DNA from: Rhipicephalus microplus
Lineage: Eukaryota; Arthropoda; Arachnida; Ixodida; Ixodidae
Direction of reading: 5' to 3'
NCBI RefSeq assembly: GCF_043290135.1
Contig: NC_134701.1
Coordinates: forward strand, 4,387,001 to 4,451,000
Length of the DNA stretch: 64,000 bases
Shown in pieces: positions 53,154 through 64,000 of the stretch. Numbering within the stretch: the stretch's first letter is position 1; each line of letters starts with the position of its first letter. The notes under the pieces were generated by a model, which saw only the letters and a list, made by a program, of their open reading frames with translations, searched no databases and was not told the DNA's origin. A program made the position numbers and the translations under genes.

Positions 53154-53999
53154 TTAGGTTAGGTTAGGTTAGGTTAGGTTTGGTTAGGTTAGGTTAGGTT
53201 AGGTTAGATTAGGTTAGCTTGGGTTGAGTTGGGTTAGGTTAGGTTAGGTTAGGTTAGGTTAGGTTAGATTAGGTTAGCTTGGGTTGAGTTGGGTTAGGTT
53301 AGGTTAGGTTAGGTTAGGTTGGGTTAGGTTAGTTTAGGTTAGGTTAGGTTACGTTAGGTTAGGTTAGGTTACGTTAGGTTACGTTAGGTTAGGTTACGTT
53401 AGGTTAGGTAAGAATAATTTGGTTAGTTAGGTAAGGTTAGGTTAGGTTAGGTTAGGTTGGGTTGGGTGTTGTTGGGTTGGGTATGGTTGGGTTAGGTTGG
53501 GTTAGGTTAGGTTAGGTTACGTTAGGTTAGGTTAGGTTAGGTTAGGTTTGGTTACGTTAGGTTAGGTTAGCTTAGGTTAGGTTAGGTTGGGTTGGGTTGG
53601 GTTAGGTTGGGTTAGGTTAGGTTAGGTTAGGTTAGGTTGGGTTAGGTTAGTTTAAGTTAGGTTAGGTTAGGTTGGGTTGGGTTGGGTTAGGTTAGGTTAG
53701 GTTAGGTAAGGTTAGGTTAGGTTAGGTTTGGTTACGTTAGGTTAGGTTAGCTTAGGTTAGGTTAGGTTGGGTTGGGTTGGGTTAGGTTGGGTTAGGTTAG
53801 GTTAGGTTAGGTTGGGTTAGGTTAGTTTAGGTTAGGTTAGGTTAGGTTGGGTTGGGTTGGGTTAGGTTAGGTTGGGTTAGGTTGGGTTAGGTTAGGTTAG
53901 GTTGGGTTAGGTTAGTTTAGGTTAGGTTAGGTTAGCTTGGGTTGGGTTGGGTTAGGTTAGGTTAGGTTAGGTTAGGTTAGGTTAGGTTTCGTTAGGTTA
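53154..53999 (+). repeat. Degenerate TTAGG tract 33 (846 bp)
   Basis: Starts like tract 26 (TTAGATTAGGTTAGCTTGGG twice), then adds an AAGAATAATTTGG landmark (about 53408) and repeated TTTGGTTACG and TTGGGTTGGG modules before ending in TTTCGTTAGGTTA. Confidence 0.95.
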
Positions 54000-54678
54000 A
54001 GTTATGAACTGTCGTAAAACCGCATTAAACAATGTCACTTAGTGAGATGCAGTGTTTTTCACCTTTACAAGTTGGGAACTGCGATATGTATTGTGAAAGC
54101 ACTTGAAACCGTCGTAATGTTGTAGAAAGCAATGTAAAGTAGCGAGTAAAACGTTTTCTAACGATAGAAGTGCGAAGGTTATGTTAGGTTGAGGTATGTT
54201 AGTTTAAGCTAGGTAGCGTCGTGAAACCACCAAAAACGACGTCATCTAACGAGATAGTGTTGTTTTGTTGCGATTACGAAACTGCGATAGGTGAAATGTT
54301 GTGAAAGCACACAAAACGGCATGAACAAGCCAAATACTGCGTGTTGTACCGTTACAAGTGCGAAACTGCTATGTTGTGATATTCTCGTTAAAGCGCATGC
54401 AAGCATCGTGAAACCTTAAAGAACGATGTCATTTAGCGAGATACAGCGTTCTGTACTGCAATAAGTTGGTGAAAAACTGTGAGGTCATGCAAATATCGTA
54501 ATTGTGAACGAAACAGTGTAATAGTGCGTTTTGAGATACAAGTGCGAATGTTAGGTTAGGCTAAGATATGAACCGTCGTAAAACCGCATTAAACAATGTC
54601 ACTTTGTGAGATGCAGTGTTTTTCACCATTACAAGTCGGGAACTGCGATATCTAATGTGAAAGCGCATGAAACCGTCG
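54000..54678 (+). repeat. Complex satellite block 33, one ABC trimer plus truncated A
   Basis: Shares ATATGTATTGTGAAAGCACTTG and GGTTAGGCTAAG with block 26 but has one trimer instead of two. Confidence 0.9.
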
Positions 54679-54866
54679 TTAGGTTAGGTTAGGTTAGGTT
54701 CGGTTAGGTTACGTTAGCTTAGGTTAGGTTAGGTTTGGTTAGGTTAGGTTAGGTTAGGTTAGGTTAGGTTATGTTAGGTAAGGTTTGGTTAGGTTAGGTT
54801 AGGTTAGGTTGGGTTAGGTAAGGTTAGGTTAGGTTGGGTTAGGTTTGGTTAGGTTAGGTTAGGTTA
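54679..54866 (+). repeat. Degenerate TTAGG tract 34 (short class)
   Basis: Third member of the TTCGG-bearing short family (tracts 27 and 30), with one more leading TTAGG. Confidence 0.95.
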
Positions 54867-55539
54867 AGATATGAACCGCGCTAAAACCGCATTAAACAAT
54901 GTCACTTAGTGAGATGCTGTGTTTTTCACCATTACAAGTCGGGAACTGCGATATCTAATGTGAAAGCGCATGAAACCGTCGTAATCTTTAGAAAACATTG
55001 TAAAGTAGCGAATAAAACGTTTTCTAACGACAGAAGTGCGAAGGTTAGGTTAGGTTAGGTTAGTTTAAGCTAGGTAACGTCGTGAAACTACCAAAAACGA
55101 CGTCATCTATCGAGATAGTGTTGTTTTATTGCGAGTATTAAACTGCGATAGGTGAAATGTTGTGAAAGCACACAAAACGGCATGAACAAGCCAAATACTG
55201 CGTGTTCTACCTTTACAAGTGCGAAACTGCTATATTGTGATATTCTCGTTAAAGCGCATGCAAGCATCGTGAAACCTTAAAGAACAATGTCATTGAGCGA
55301 GATACAGCGTTCTGTACTGCAATAAGTTGGTGAAAAACTGTGAGGTTATGCAAATATCGTATTTGTGAACGAAACAGTGTAATAGAGCGTTTTTAGATAC
55401 AAGTGCGAATGTTAGGTTAGGTTAAGATATGTACCGTCGTAAAACCGCATTAAACAATGTCACTTAGTGAGATGCAGTGTTTTTCACCATTACAAGTCGG
55501 GAACTGCGATATCTAATGTGAAAGCGCTTGCAACCGTCG
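54867..55539 (+). repeat. Complex satellite block 34, one ABC trimer plus truncated A
   Basis: Begins like block 27 (CTATCGAGATAG) and ends like block 28 (CATTGAGCGAGATACAG, ATCGTATTTGTG), a crossover near 55250. Confidence 0.88.
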
Positions 55540-56191
55540 TTAGGTTAGGTTAGGTTAGGTTAGGTTAGGTTAGGTTAGGTTTGGTTAGGTTAGGTTAGGT
55601 TAGGTTAGGTTAGATTAGGTTAGGTTGGGTTGAGTTGGGTTAGGTTAGGTTAGGTTAGGTTAGGTTAGGTTGGGTTAGGTTAGGTTAGGTTAGGTTACGT
55701 TAGGTTAGGTTAGGTTACGTTAGGTTAGGTAAGGTTAGGTTACGTTAGGTTAGGTTAGGTTAGGTAAGGATAATTTGGTTGGGTTAGGTTGGGTTGGGTG
55801 TTGTTGGGTTGGGTTGGGTTGGGTTAGGTTGGGTTAGGTTAGGTTACGTTAGGTTAGGTTAGGTTAGGTTACGTTAGGTTATGTTAGGTTAGGTTAGGTT
55901 ACGTTAGGTTAGGTTAGGTCAGGTAAGGTAAGGTTACGTTAGAATAGGTTAGGTTAGGTTAGGTTACGTTAGGTTAGGTTAGGTTAGGTTAGGTTAGGTT
56001 TGGTTAGGTTAGGTTAGGTTAGGTTAGGTTAGGTTAGGTTGGGTTTGGTTAGGTTGGGTTAGGTTAGGTTAGGTTAGGTTAGGTTGGGTTAGGTTAGTTT
56101 AGGTTAGGTTAGGTTATGTTATGTTGGGTTGGGTTAGGTTAGGTTAGGTTAGGTAAGGTTAGGTTAGGTTAGGTTAGGTTACGTTAGGTTA
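55540..56191 (+). repeat. Degenerate TTAGG tract 35 (long class)
   Basis: A 652-bp tract in the family of tracts 25, 29 and 32, with the AAGGATAATTTGGTTGGG landmark at about 55767. Confidence 0.95.
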
Positions 56192-57969
56192 AGGTATGAA
56201 CCGTCGTAAAACCGCATTAAACAATGTCACTTAGTGAGATGCAGTGTTTTTCACCTTTACAAGTTGGGAACTGCGATATCTGATGTGAAAGCGCTTGAAA
56301 CCGTCGTAATGTTGTAGAAAGCAATGTAAAGTAGCGAGTAAAACGTTTTCTAACGATAGAAGTCCGAAGGTTATGTTAGGTTGAGGTATGTTAGTTTAAG
56401 CTAGGTAGCGTCGTGAAACCACCAAAAACGACGTCATCTAACGAGATAGTGTTGTTTTATTGCGAGTACGAAACTGCGATAGGTGAAATGTTGTGAAAGC
56501 ACACAAAACGTCATGAACAAGCCAAATACTGCGTGTTGTACCGTTACAAGTGCGAAACTGCTATGTTGTGATATTCTCGTGAAACCTTAAAGAATGATGT
56601 CATTTAGCGAGAGACAGCGTTCTGTACTGTAATAAGTTGGTGAAAAACTGTGAGGTCATGCAAATATCGTATTTGTGAACGAAACAGTGTAATAGAGCGT
56701 TTTGAGATACAAGCGCGAATGTTAGGTTAGGTTAAGATATGAACCGTCGTAAAACCGCATTAAACAATGTCACTTTGTGAGATGCAGTGTTTTTCACCAT
56801 TACAAGTCGGGAACTGCGATATCTAATGTGAAAGCGCATGAAACCGTCGTAATGTTGTAAAGAGCATTGTAAAGTAGCGAGTAAAACGTTTTCTAACGAT
56901 AGAAGTGCGAAGGTTATGTTAGGTTGAATTATGTTAGTTTAAGCTAGGTAGCGTCGTGAAACCACCAAAAAGGACGTCATATAACGAGATATATTTGTTT
57001 TATTTCATGTATGAAACTGCAATAGGTGAAATGTTGTGAAAGCACACAAAACGGCATGAACAAGCCAGATACTGCGTGTTGTACCGTTACAAGTGCGAAA
57101 CTGTTAAAATGTGATATCCTCGCATGCAAGCATCGTGAAACCTTAAAGAATGATGTCATTTAGCGAGAGACAGCGTTCTGTACTGTAATAAGTTGGTGAA
57201 AAACTGTGAGGTCATGCAAATATCGTAATTGTGAACGAAACAGTGTAATAGAGCGTTTTGAGATACAAGCGCGAATGTTAGGTTAGGTTAAGATATGAAC
57301 CGTCGTAAAACCGCATTGAACAATGTCACTTTGTGAGATGCAGGTTTTTTCACCATTACAAGTCGGGAACTGCGATATCTAATGTGAAAGTGCATGAAAC
57401 CGTCGTAATGTTGTAGAGAGCATTGTAAAGTAGCGAGTGAAACGTTTTCTAACGATAGAAGTGCGAAGGTTATGTTAGGTTGAATTATGTTAGTTTAACC
57501 TAGGTAGCGTCGTGAAACCTCCAAAAAAGACATCATCTAACGAGATATAATTGTTTTATTTCATGTACGAAACTGCAATAGGTGAAATGTTGTGAAAGCA
57601 CACAAAACGGCATGAACAAGCCAGATACTGCGTGTTGTACCGTTACAAGTGCGAAACTGCTATAATGCGATATTCTCGTTAAAGTGCATGCAAGCATCGT
57701 GAAACCTTAACGAACGAAGTCATTTAGCGAGAAACAGCGTTCTGTACTGCAATAAGTTGGTGAAAAACGTTGAGGTCATGCAAATATCGTAATTGTGAAC
57801 GAAACAGTGTAATAGTGCGTTTTGAGATACAAGTGCGAATGTTAGGTTAGGTTAAGATATGAACCGTCGTAAAACCGCATTAAACACTGTCACTTTGTGA
57901 GATGCAATGTTTTTCACCATTACAAGTCGGGAACTGCGATATCTAATGTGAAAGCACATGAAACCGTCG
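56192..57969 (+). repeat. Complex satellite block 35, three ABC trimers plus truncated A
   Basis: A 1,778-bp block. It is about 27 bp short because one B-C junction has lost 19 bp (TTCTCGTGAAACC near 56575) and another 8 bp (CCTCGCATGCAAG near 57118). Confidence 0.9.
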
Positions 57970-58480
57970 TTAGGTTAGGTTAGGTTAGGTTAGGTTTGGT
58001 TAGGTTAGGTTAGGTTAGGTTAGATTAGGTTAGCTTGGGTTGAGTTGGGTTAGGTTAGGTTAGGTTAGGTTAGGTTGGGTTAGGTTAGGTTAGGTTAGGT
58101 TAGGTTACGTTAGGTTAGGTTAGGTTACGTTAGGTTACGTTAGGTTAGGTTACGTTAGGTTAGGTAAGAATAATTTGGTTAGTTAGGTAAGGTTAGGTTA
58201 GGTTAGGTTGGGTTGGGTGTTGTTGGGTTTGGTTTGGTTGGGTTAGGTTGGGTTAGGTTAGGTTAGGTTACGTTAGGTTAGGTTAGGTTAGGTTTGGTTA
58301 CGTTAGGCTAGGTTAGCTTAGGTTAGGTTAGGTTGGGTTGGGTTGGGTTAGGTTGGGTTAGGTTAGGTTAGGTTAGGTTAGGTTGGGTTAGGTTAGTTTA
58401 GGTTAGGTTAGGTTAGGTTAGGTTGGGTTGGGTTGGGTTAGGTTAGGTTAGGTTAGGTAAGGTTAGGTTACGTTAGGTTA
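57970..58480 (+). repeat. Degenerate TTAGG tract 36 (long class)
   Basis: A 511-bp tract with the AAGAATAATTTGG landmark at about 58165 and a GTGTTGTTGGGTTTGG variant of the G cluster. Confidence 0.95.
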
Positions 58481-59694
58481 AGTTATGAACTGTCGTAAAA
58501 CCGCATTAAACAATGTCACTTAGTGAGATGCAGTGTTTTTCACCTTTACAAGTTGGGAACTGCGATATCTAATGTGAAAGCGCTTGAAACCGTCGTAATG
58601 TTCTAGAAAGCAATGTAAAGTAGCGAGTAAAACGTTTTCAAACGATAGAAGTGCGAAGGTTATGTTAGGTTGAGTTATGTTAGTTTAAGCTAGGTAGCGT
58701 CGTGAAACCACCAAAAACGACGTCATCTAACGAGATAGTCTTGTTTTATTGCGAGTACGAAACTACGATAGGTGAAATGTTGTGAAAGCACACAAAACGG
58801 CATGAACAAGCCAAATACTGCGTGTTGTACCGTTACAAGTGCGAAACTGCTATGTTGTGATATTCTCGTGAAACCTTAAAGAATGATGTCATTTAGCGAG
58901 AGACAGCGTTCTGTACTGTAATAAGTTGGTGAAAAACTGTGAGGTCATGCAAATATCGTATTTGTGAACGAAACAGTGTAATAGAGCGTTTTGAGATACA
59001 AGCGCGAATGTTAGGTTAGGTTAAGATATGAACCGTCGTAAAACCACATTAAACAATGTCACTTTGTGAGATGCAGTGTTTTTCACCATTACAAGTCGGG
59101 AACTGCGATATCTAATGTGAAAGCGCATGAAACCGTCGTAATGTTGTAAAGAGCATTGTAAAGTAGCGAGTAAAACGTTTTCTAACGATAGAAGTGCGAA
59201 GGTTATGTTAGGTTGAATTATGTTAGTTTAAGCTAGGTAGCGTCGTGAAACCACCAAAAAGGACGTCATCTAACGAGATATATTTGTTTTATTTCATGTA
59301 TGAAACTGAAATAGGTGAAATGTTGTGAAAGCACACAAAACGGCATGAACAAGCCAGATACTGCGTGTTGTACCGTTACAAGTGCGAAACTGTTAAAATG
59401 TGATATCCTCGCATGCAAGCATCGTGAAACCTTAAAGAACGATGTCATTTAGCGAGATACAGCGTTCTGTACTGCAATAAGTTGGTGAAAAACTGTGAGG
59501 TTATGCAAATATCGTAATTATGAACGAAACAGTGTAATAGAGCGTTTTTCAATATAAGTGCGAATGTTAGGTTAAGTTAAGATATGAACCGTCGTAAAAC
59601 CGCATTAAACAATGTCACTTAGTGAGATGCAGTGTTTTTCACCATTAAAAGTCGGGAACTGCGATATCTAATGTGAAAGCGCTTGCAAACGTCG
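58481..59694 (+). repeat. Complex satellite block 36, two ABC trimers plus truncated A
   Basis: A 1,214-bp block with the same 19-bp and 8-bp junction deletions as block 35 (near 58864 and 59407). The two blocks therefore share a recent ancestor although they differ by one trimer. Confidence 0.9.
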
Positions 59695-59872
59695 TTAGGT
59701 TAGGTTAGGTTAGGTTAGGTTACGTTAGGTTAGGTTAGGTTAGGTTTGGTTAGGTTAGGTTAGGTTAGGTTAGGTTATGTTAGGTAAGGTTTGGTTAGGT
59801 TAGGTTAGGTTAGGTTGGGTTAGGTAAGGTTAGGTTAGGTTGGGTTAGGTTAGGTTAGGTTAGGTTAGGTTA
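59695..59872 (+). repeat. Degenerate TTAGG tract 37 (short class)
   Basis: A 178-bp member of the tract 1/tract 5 family. Confidence 0.95.
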
Positions 59873-61095
59873 AGATATGAACCGCGCTAAAACCGCATTA
59901 AACAATGTCACCTAGTGAGATGCTGTGCTTTTCACCATTACAAGTCGGGAACTGCGATATCTAATGTGAAAGCGCATGAAACCGTCGTAATCTTGTAGAA
60001 AACATTGTAAAGTAGCAAATAAAACGTTTTCTAACGATTGAAGTGCGAAGGTTCGGATATTTTGAGCTAGGTAGCGTCGTGAAACCACCAAAAACGATGT
60101 CATCTAACGAGATAGTGTTGTTTTATTGCGAGTACGAAACTTCGATAGGTGAAATATTGTGAAAGCACACAAAATGGCATGAACTAGCCCGATACTGCGT
60201 CTTGTGCCGTTACAAGTGCGAAACTGCTTTATTGTGATATTCTCGTTAAAGCGCATGCAAGTATCTTGAAACCTTAAAGAACGATGTAAATTAGCGAGAT
60301 ACAGCGTTCTGTACTGTAATAAGTTGGTGAGAAACTGTGAGGTCAAGCAAATATCGTAATTGTGAACGAAACAGTGTAATTGAGCGTAATTAGATACAAG
60401 TGCGAATGTTACGTTAGGTTGAGATATCAACCGTCGTAAAACCGCATTAAACAAAGTCACTTAGTGAGATGTAGTGTTTTTCAACATTACAAGTCGGGAA
60501 CTACGATATCTAATGTGAAAGCGCATGAAACCGTCGTAATCTTGTAGAAAACATTGTAAAGTTGCGAGTAAAACGTTTTCTAACGATAGAAGTGCGAAGG
60601 TTAGGTTAGGTTACGTTAGTTTAAGCTAGGTAGCGTCGTGAAACTACCAAAAACGACGTCATCTAACGAGATAGTGTTGTTTTATTGCGAGTATTAAACT
60701 GCGATAGGTGAAATGTTGTGAAAGTACACAAAATGGCATGAACAAGCCAAATACTGCGTGTTCTATCGTTACAAGTGCGAAACTGCTAAATTGTGATATT
60801 CTCGTTAAAGCGCATGCAAGCATCGTGAAACCTTAAAGAACAATGTCATTTAGCGAGATACAGCGTTCTGTACTGCAATAAGTTGGTGAAAAACTGTGAG
60901 GTTATGCAAATATCGTAATTGTGACCGAAACAGTGTAATAGAGCGTTTTTATATACAAGTGCGAATGTTAGGTTAGGTTAAGATATGAACCGTCGTAAAA
61001 CCGCATTAAACAATGTCACTTAGTGAGATGCAGTGTTTTTCACCATTACAAGTCGGGAACTGCGATATCTAATGTGAAAGCGCTTGCAACCGTCG
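59873..61095 (+). repeat. Complex satellite block 37, two ABC trimers plus truncated A
   Basis: Third copy of the block 1/block 5 type, including the AGGATATT-type deletion (here CGGATATTTTGAGC near 60053). It lies 52,868 bp from block 5. Confidence 0.9.
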
Positions 61096-61797
61096 TTAGG
61101 TTAGGTTAGGTTAGGTTAGGTTAAGTTAGGTTAGGTTAGGTTAGGTTTGGTTAGGTTAGGTTAGGTTAGGTTAGATTAGGTTAGTTTGGGTTGAGTTGGG
61201 TTAGGTTAGGTTAGGTTAGGTTAGGTTAGGTTAGGTTACGTTAGCTTAGGTTAGGTTACGTTAGGTTAGGTTAGGTTAGGTTACGTTAGGTTAGGTTAGG
61301 TTAGGTAAGGATAATTTGGTTAGGTTAGGTAAGGTTAGGTTAGGTTAGGTTAGGTTGGGTTGGGTGTTGTTGGGTTGGGTTGGGTTAGGTTGGGTTAGGT
61401 CAGGTAAGGTTAGGTTACGTTAGAATAGGTTAGGTTAGGTTAGGTTACGTTAGGTTAGGTTAGGTTAGGTTAGGTTTGGTTAGGCTAGGTTAGGTTAGGT
61501 TATGTTAGGTTAGGTTAGGTTACGTTAGGTTAGGTTAGGTCAGGTAAGGTTAGGTTACGTTAGAATAGGTTAGGTTAGGTTAGGTTACGTTAGGTTAGGT
61601 TAGGTTAGGTTTGGTTAGGTTAGGTTAGGTTGGGTTGGGTTAGGTTAGGTTAGGTTGGGTTAGGTTAGGTTAGGTTAGGTTGGGTTAGGTTAGTTTAGGT
61701 TAGGTTAGGTTATGTTAGGTTGGGTTGGGTTGGGTTAGGTTAGGTTAAGTTAGGTTAGGTAAGGTTAGGTTAGGTTAGGTTAGGTTACGTTAGGTTA
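61096..61797 (+). repeat. Degenerate TTAGG tract 38 (long class)
   Basis: A 702-bp tract with the AAGGATAATTTGG landmark at about 61306 and two GTCAGGTAAGG modules, related to tracts 6 and 9. Confidence 0.95.
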
Positions 61798-63040
61798 AGG
61801 TATGAACCGTCGTAAAACCTCATTAAACAATGTCACTTAGTGAGATGCAGTGTTTTTCACCTTTACAAGTTGGGAACTGCGATATCTAACGTGAAAGCGC
61901 TTGAAACGGTCGCAATGTTGTAGAGAGCATTGTAAAGTAGCGAGTAAAACGTTTTCTAACGATAGAAGTGCGAAGGTTATGTTAGGTTGAGTTATGTTAG
62001 TTTAAGCTAGGTAGCGTCGTGAAACCACCAAAAACGACGTCATCTAACGAGATAGTGTTGTTTTATTGCGAGTACGAAACTGCGATAGGTGAAATGTGGT
62101 AAAAGCACACAAAACGGCATGAACAAGCCAAATACTGCGTGTTGTACCGTTACAAGTGCGAAACTGCTATGTTGTGATATTCTCGTTAAAGCGCATGCAG
62201 GCATCGTGAAACCTTAAAGAATCATGTCATTTAGCGAGAGACAGCGTTCTGTACTGTAATAAGTTGGTGAAAAACTGTGAGGTCATGCAAATATCGTAAT
62301 TGTGAACGAAACAGTGTAATAGAGCGTTTTGAGATACAAGCGCGAATGTTGGGTTAGGTTAAGATATGAACCGTCGTAAAACCGCATTAAAAAATATCAC
62401 TTTGTGAGATGCAGTGTTTTTCACCATTACAAGTCGGGAACTGCGATATCTGATGTGAAAGCGCATGAAACCGTCAAAATGTTGTAGAGAGCATTGTAAA
62501 GTAGCGAGTAAAACGTTTTCTAACGATAGAAATGCGAAGGTTATATTAGGTTGAGTTATGTTAGTTTAAGCTAGGTAGCGTCGTGAAACCCCCAAAAAAG
62601 ACATCATCTAACGAGATATAATTGTTTTATTTCATGTACGAAACTGCAATAGGTGAAATGTTGTGAAAGCACACAAAACGGCATGAACAAGCCAGATACT
62701 GCGTGTTGTACCGTTACAAGTGCGAAACTGCTATAATGTGATATTCTCGTTAAAGTGCATGCAAGCATCGTGAAACCTTAAAGAACGAAGTCATTTAGCG
62801 AGAAACAGCGTTCTGTACTGCAATAAGTTGGTGAAAAACTGTGAGGTCATGCAAATATCGTAATTGTGAACGAAACAGTGTAATAGTGCGTTTTGAGATA
62901 CAAGTGCGAATGTTAGGTTAGGTTAAGATATGAACCGTCGTAAAACCGCATTAAACACTGTCACTTTGTGAGATGCAGTGTTTTTCACCATTACAAGTCG
63001 GGAACTGTGATATCTAATGTGAAAGCACATGAAACCGTCG
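61798..63040 (+). repeat. Complex satellite block 38, two ABC trimers plus truncated A
   Basis: A 1,243-bp block. The first trimer is related to block 9 and the second to block 3 (AAGACATCATC, GCACATGAAACC). Confidence 0.9.
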
Positions 63041-63756
63041 TTAGGTTAGGTTAGGTTAGGTTAGGTTTGGTTAGGTTAGGTTAGGTTAGATTAGGTTAGG
63101 TTGGGTTGAGTTGGGTTAGGTTAGGTTAGGTTAGGTTAGGTTGGGTTAGGTTAGGTTAGGTTAGGTTACGTTAGGTTAGGTTAGGTTACGTTAGGTTACG
63201 TTAGGTTAGGTTACGTTAGGTTAGGTAAGAATAATTTGGTTAGTTAGGTAAGGTTAGGTTAGGTTAGGTTAGGTTGGGTTGGGTGTTGTTGGGTTGGGTT
63301 AGGTTAGGTTAGGTTACGTTAGGTTAGGTTAGGTTAGGTTTGGTTACGTTAGGTTAGGTTAGCTTAGGTTAGGTTAGGTTGGGTTGGGTTGGGTTAGGTT
63401 GGGTTAGGTTAGGTTAGGTTAGGTTAGGTTGGGTTAGGTTAGTTTAGGTTAGGTTAGGTTAGGTTGGGTTGGGTTGGGTTAGGTTAGGTTAGGTTAAGTA
63501 AGGTTAGGTTAGGTTAGGTTTGGTTACGTTAGGTTAGGTTAGCTTAGGTTAGGTTAGGTTGGGTTGGGTTGGGTTGGGTTAGGTTAGGTTAGGTTAGGTT
63601 AGGTTAGGTTGGGTTGGGTTGGGTTAGGTTAGGTTGGGTTAGGTTAGGTTAGGTTGGGTTAGGTTAGTTTAGGTTAGGTTAGGTTAGGTTGGGTTGGGTT
63701 GGGTTAGGTTAGGTTAGGTTAGGTAAGGTTAGGTTAGGTTAGGTTTCGTTAGGTTA
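63041..63756 (+). repeat. Degenerate TTAGG tract 39 (long class)
   Basis: A 716-bp tract with the AAGAATAATTTGG landmark at about 63226 and several TTTGGTTACG...TTGGGTTGGG modules. It is the closest relative of tract 33. Confidence 0.95.
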
Positions 63757-64000
63757 AGTTATGAACTGTCGTAAAACCGCATTAAACAATGTCACTTAGT
63801 GAGATGCAGTGTTTTTCACCTTTACAAGTTGGGAACTGCGATATCTATTGTGAAAGCGCTTGAAACCGTCGTAATGTTGTAGAAAGCAATGTAAAGTAGC
63901 GAGTAAAACGTTTTCTAACGATAGAAGTGCGAAGGTTATGTTAGGTTGAGTTATGTTAGTGTAAGCTAGGTAGCGTCGTGAAACCACCAAAAACGACGTC
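63757..64000 (+). repeat. Complex satellite block 39 (A and start of B, cut by window end)
   Basis: One A (ATATCTATTGTGAAAGCGC variant, GTTAGTGTAAGC junction) and the first bases of B. The array clearly continues beyond the window. Confidence 0.9.

Noticed and set aside
443..63756. Active telomere terminus
   Set aside because: The tracts are degenerate, bounded on both sides by satellite, and share variant order. No long perfect TTAGG array at a contig end is seen.
443..63756. CRISPR array
   Set aside because: The direct repeats are pentamers or 564-bp units, with no constant 25-40 bp repeats separated by unique spacers. The context is eukaryotic.
443..63756. TTAGG-specific non-LTR telomeric retrotransposons (SART/TRAS type) in the tracts
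   Set aside because: No endonuclease or reverse transcriptase frame occurs outside 43272-48746, and the one element present is an LTR type inserted in a C subunit, not in TTAGG.
1..64000. tRNA or rRNA genes within the satellite
   Set aside because: No cloverleaf, A/B-box pair or conserved rRNA segment was recognised on either strand. GGTTCGA-type B boxes are missing.

Overview
This window is almost entirely repetitive satellite DNA from a eukaryote, most likely an arthropod. Two repeat types alternate throughout: 39 tracts of degenerate TTAGG (the canonical arthropod telomere word), and 40 blocks of a complex satellite. All are in the same orientation, with the G-rich strand on +. I see no host protein gene, tRNA or rRNA. 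The only genes belong to one Ty3/gypsy (Metaviridae) LTR retrotransposon on the minus strand. TTAGG repeats plus this type of gag-pol fit a chelicerate such as a tick, but that taxonomic guess cannot be verified here.

The complex satellite has a 564-bp unit made of three related subunits, A (about 207 bp), B (about 187 bp) and C (about 170 bp). They share a common word order (CGTGAAACC, then about 12 nt later GTCATTTAGCGAGATA). Every block between TTAGG tracts is a whole number of ABC trimers (k = 1, 2 or 3) plus a truncated A of about 107 bp. Most blocks are therefore about 675, 1235 or 1800 bp, and the exceptions are explained by visible deletions or insertions. Every tract starts at the same point in A (after ...CGTCG) and ends at the same point (TTA just before AGATATGAACC or its variants). 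The tracts are therefore part of the repeating unit, not independent telomere additions.

On top of this are higher-order repeats. A 4,325/4,330-bp unit occurs nearly three times between about 9.0 and 19.2 kb. An interleaved duplication between about 21.9 and 32.9 kb has offsets of 5,580 and 5,016 bp, which differ by exactly one 564-bp trimer. A 4,650-bp unit begins at about 38.1 kb and is repeated from about 42.7 kb, with the retrotransposon sitting in the second copy. Copies of the 0-2 kb region recur at 6.4-8.3 kb (offset 6,379) and near 59.3-60.5 kb.

The retrotransposon (43272-48746) has two identical 180-bp LTRs, a 4-bp ATAT target duplication, a primer-binding site and a polypurine tract. 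Its gag carries a CCHC zinc knuckle. Its uninterrupted pol has protease, reverse transcriptase, RNase H and DD35E integrase, in the -1 frame relative to gag. It looks young and structurally complete, with no env-like frame. Removing it and one ATAT restores the satellite exactly.
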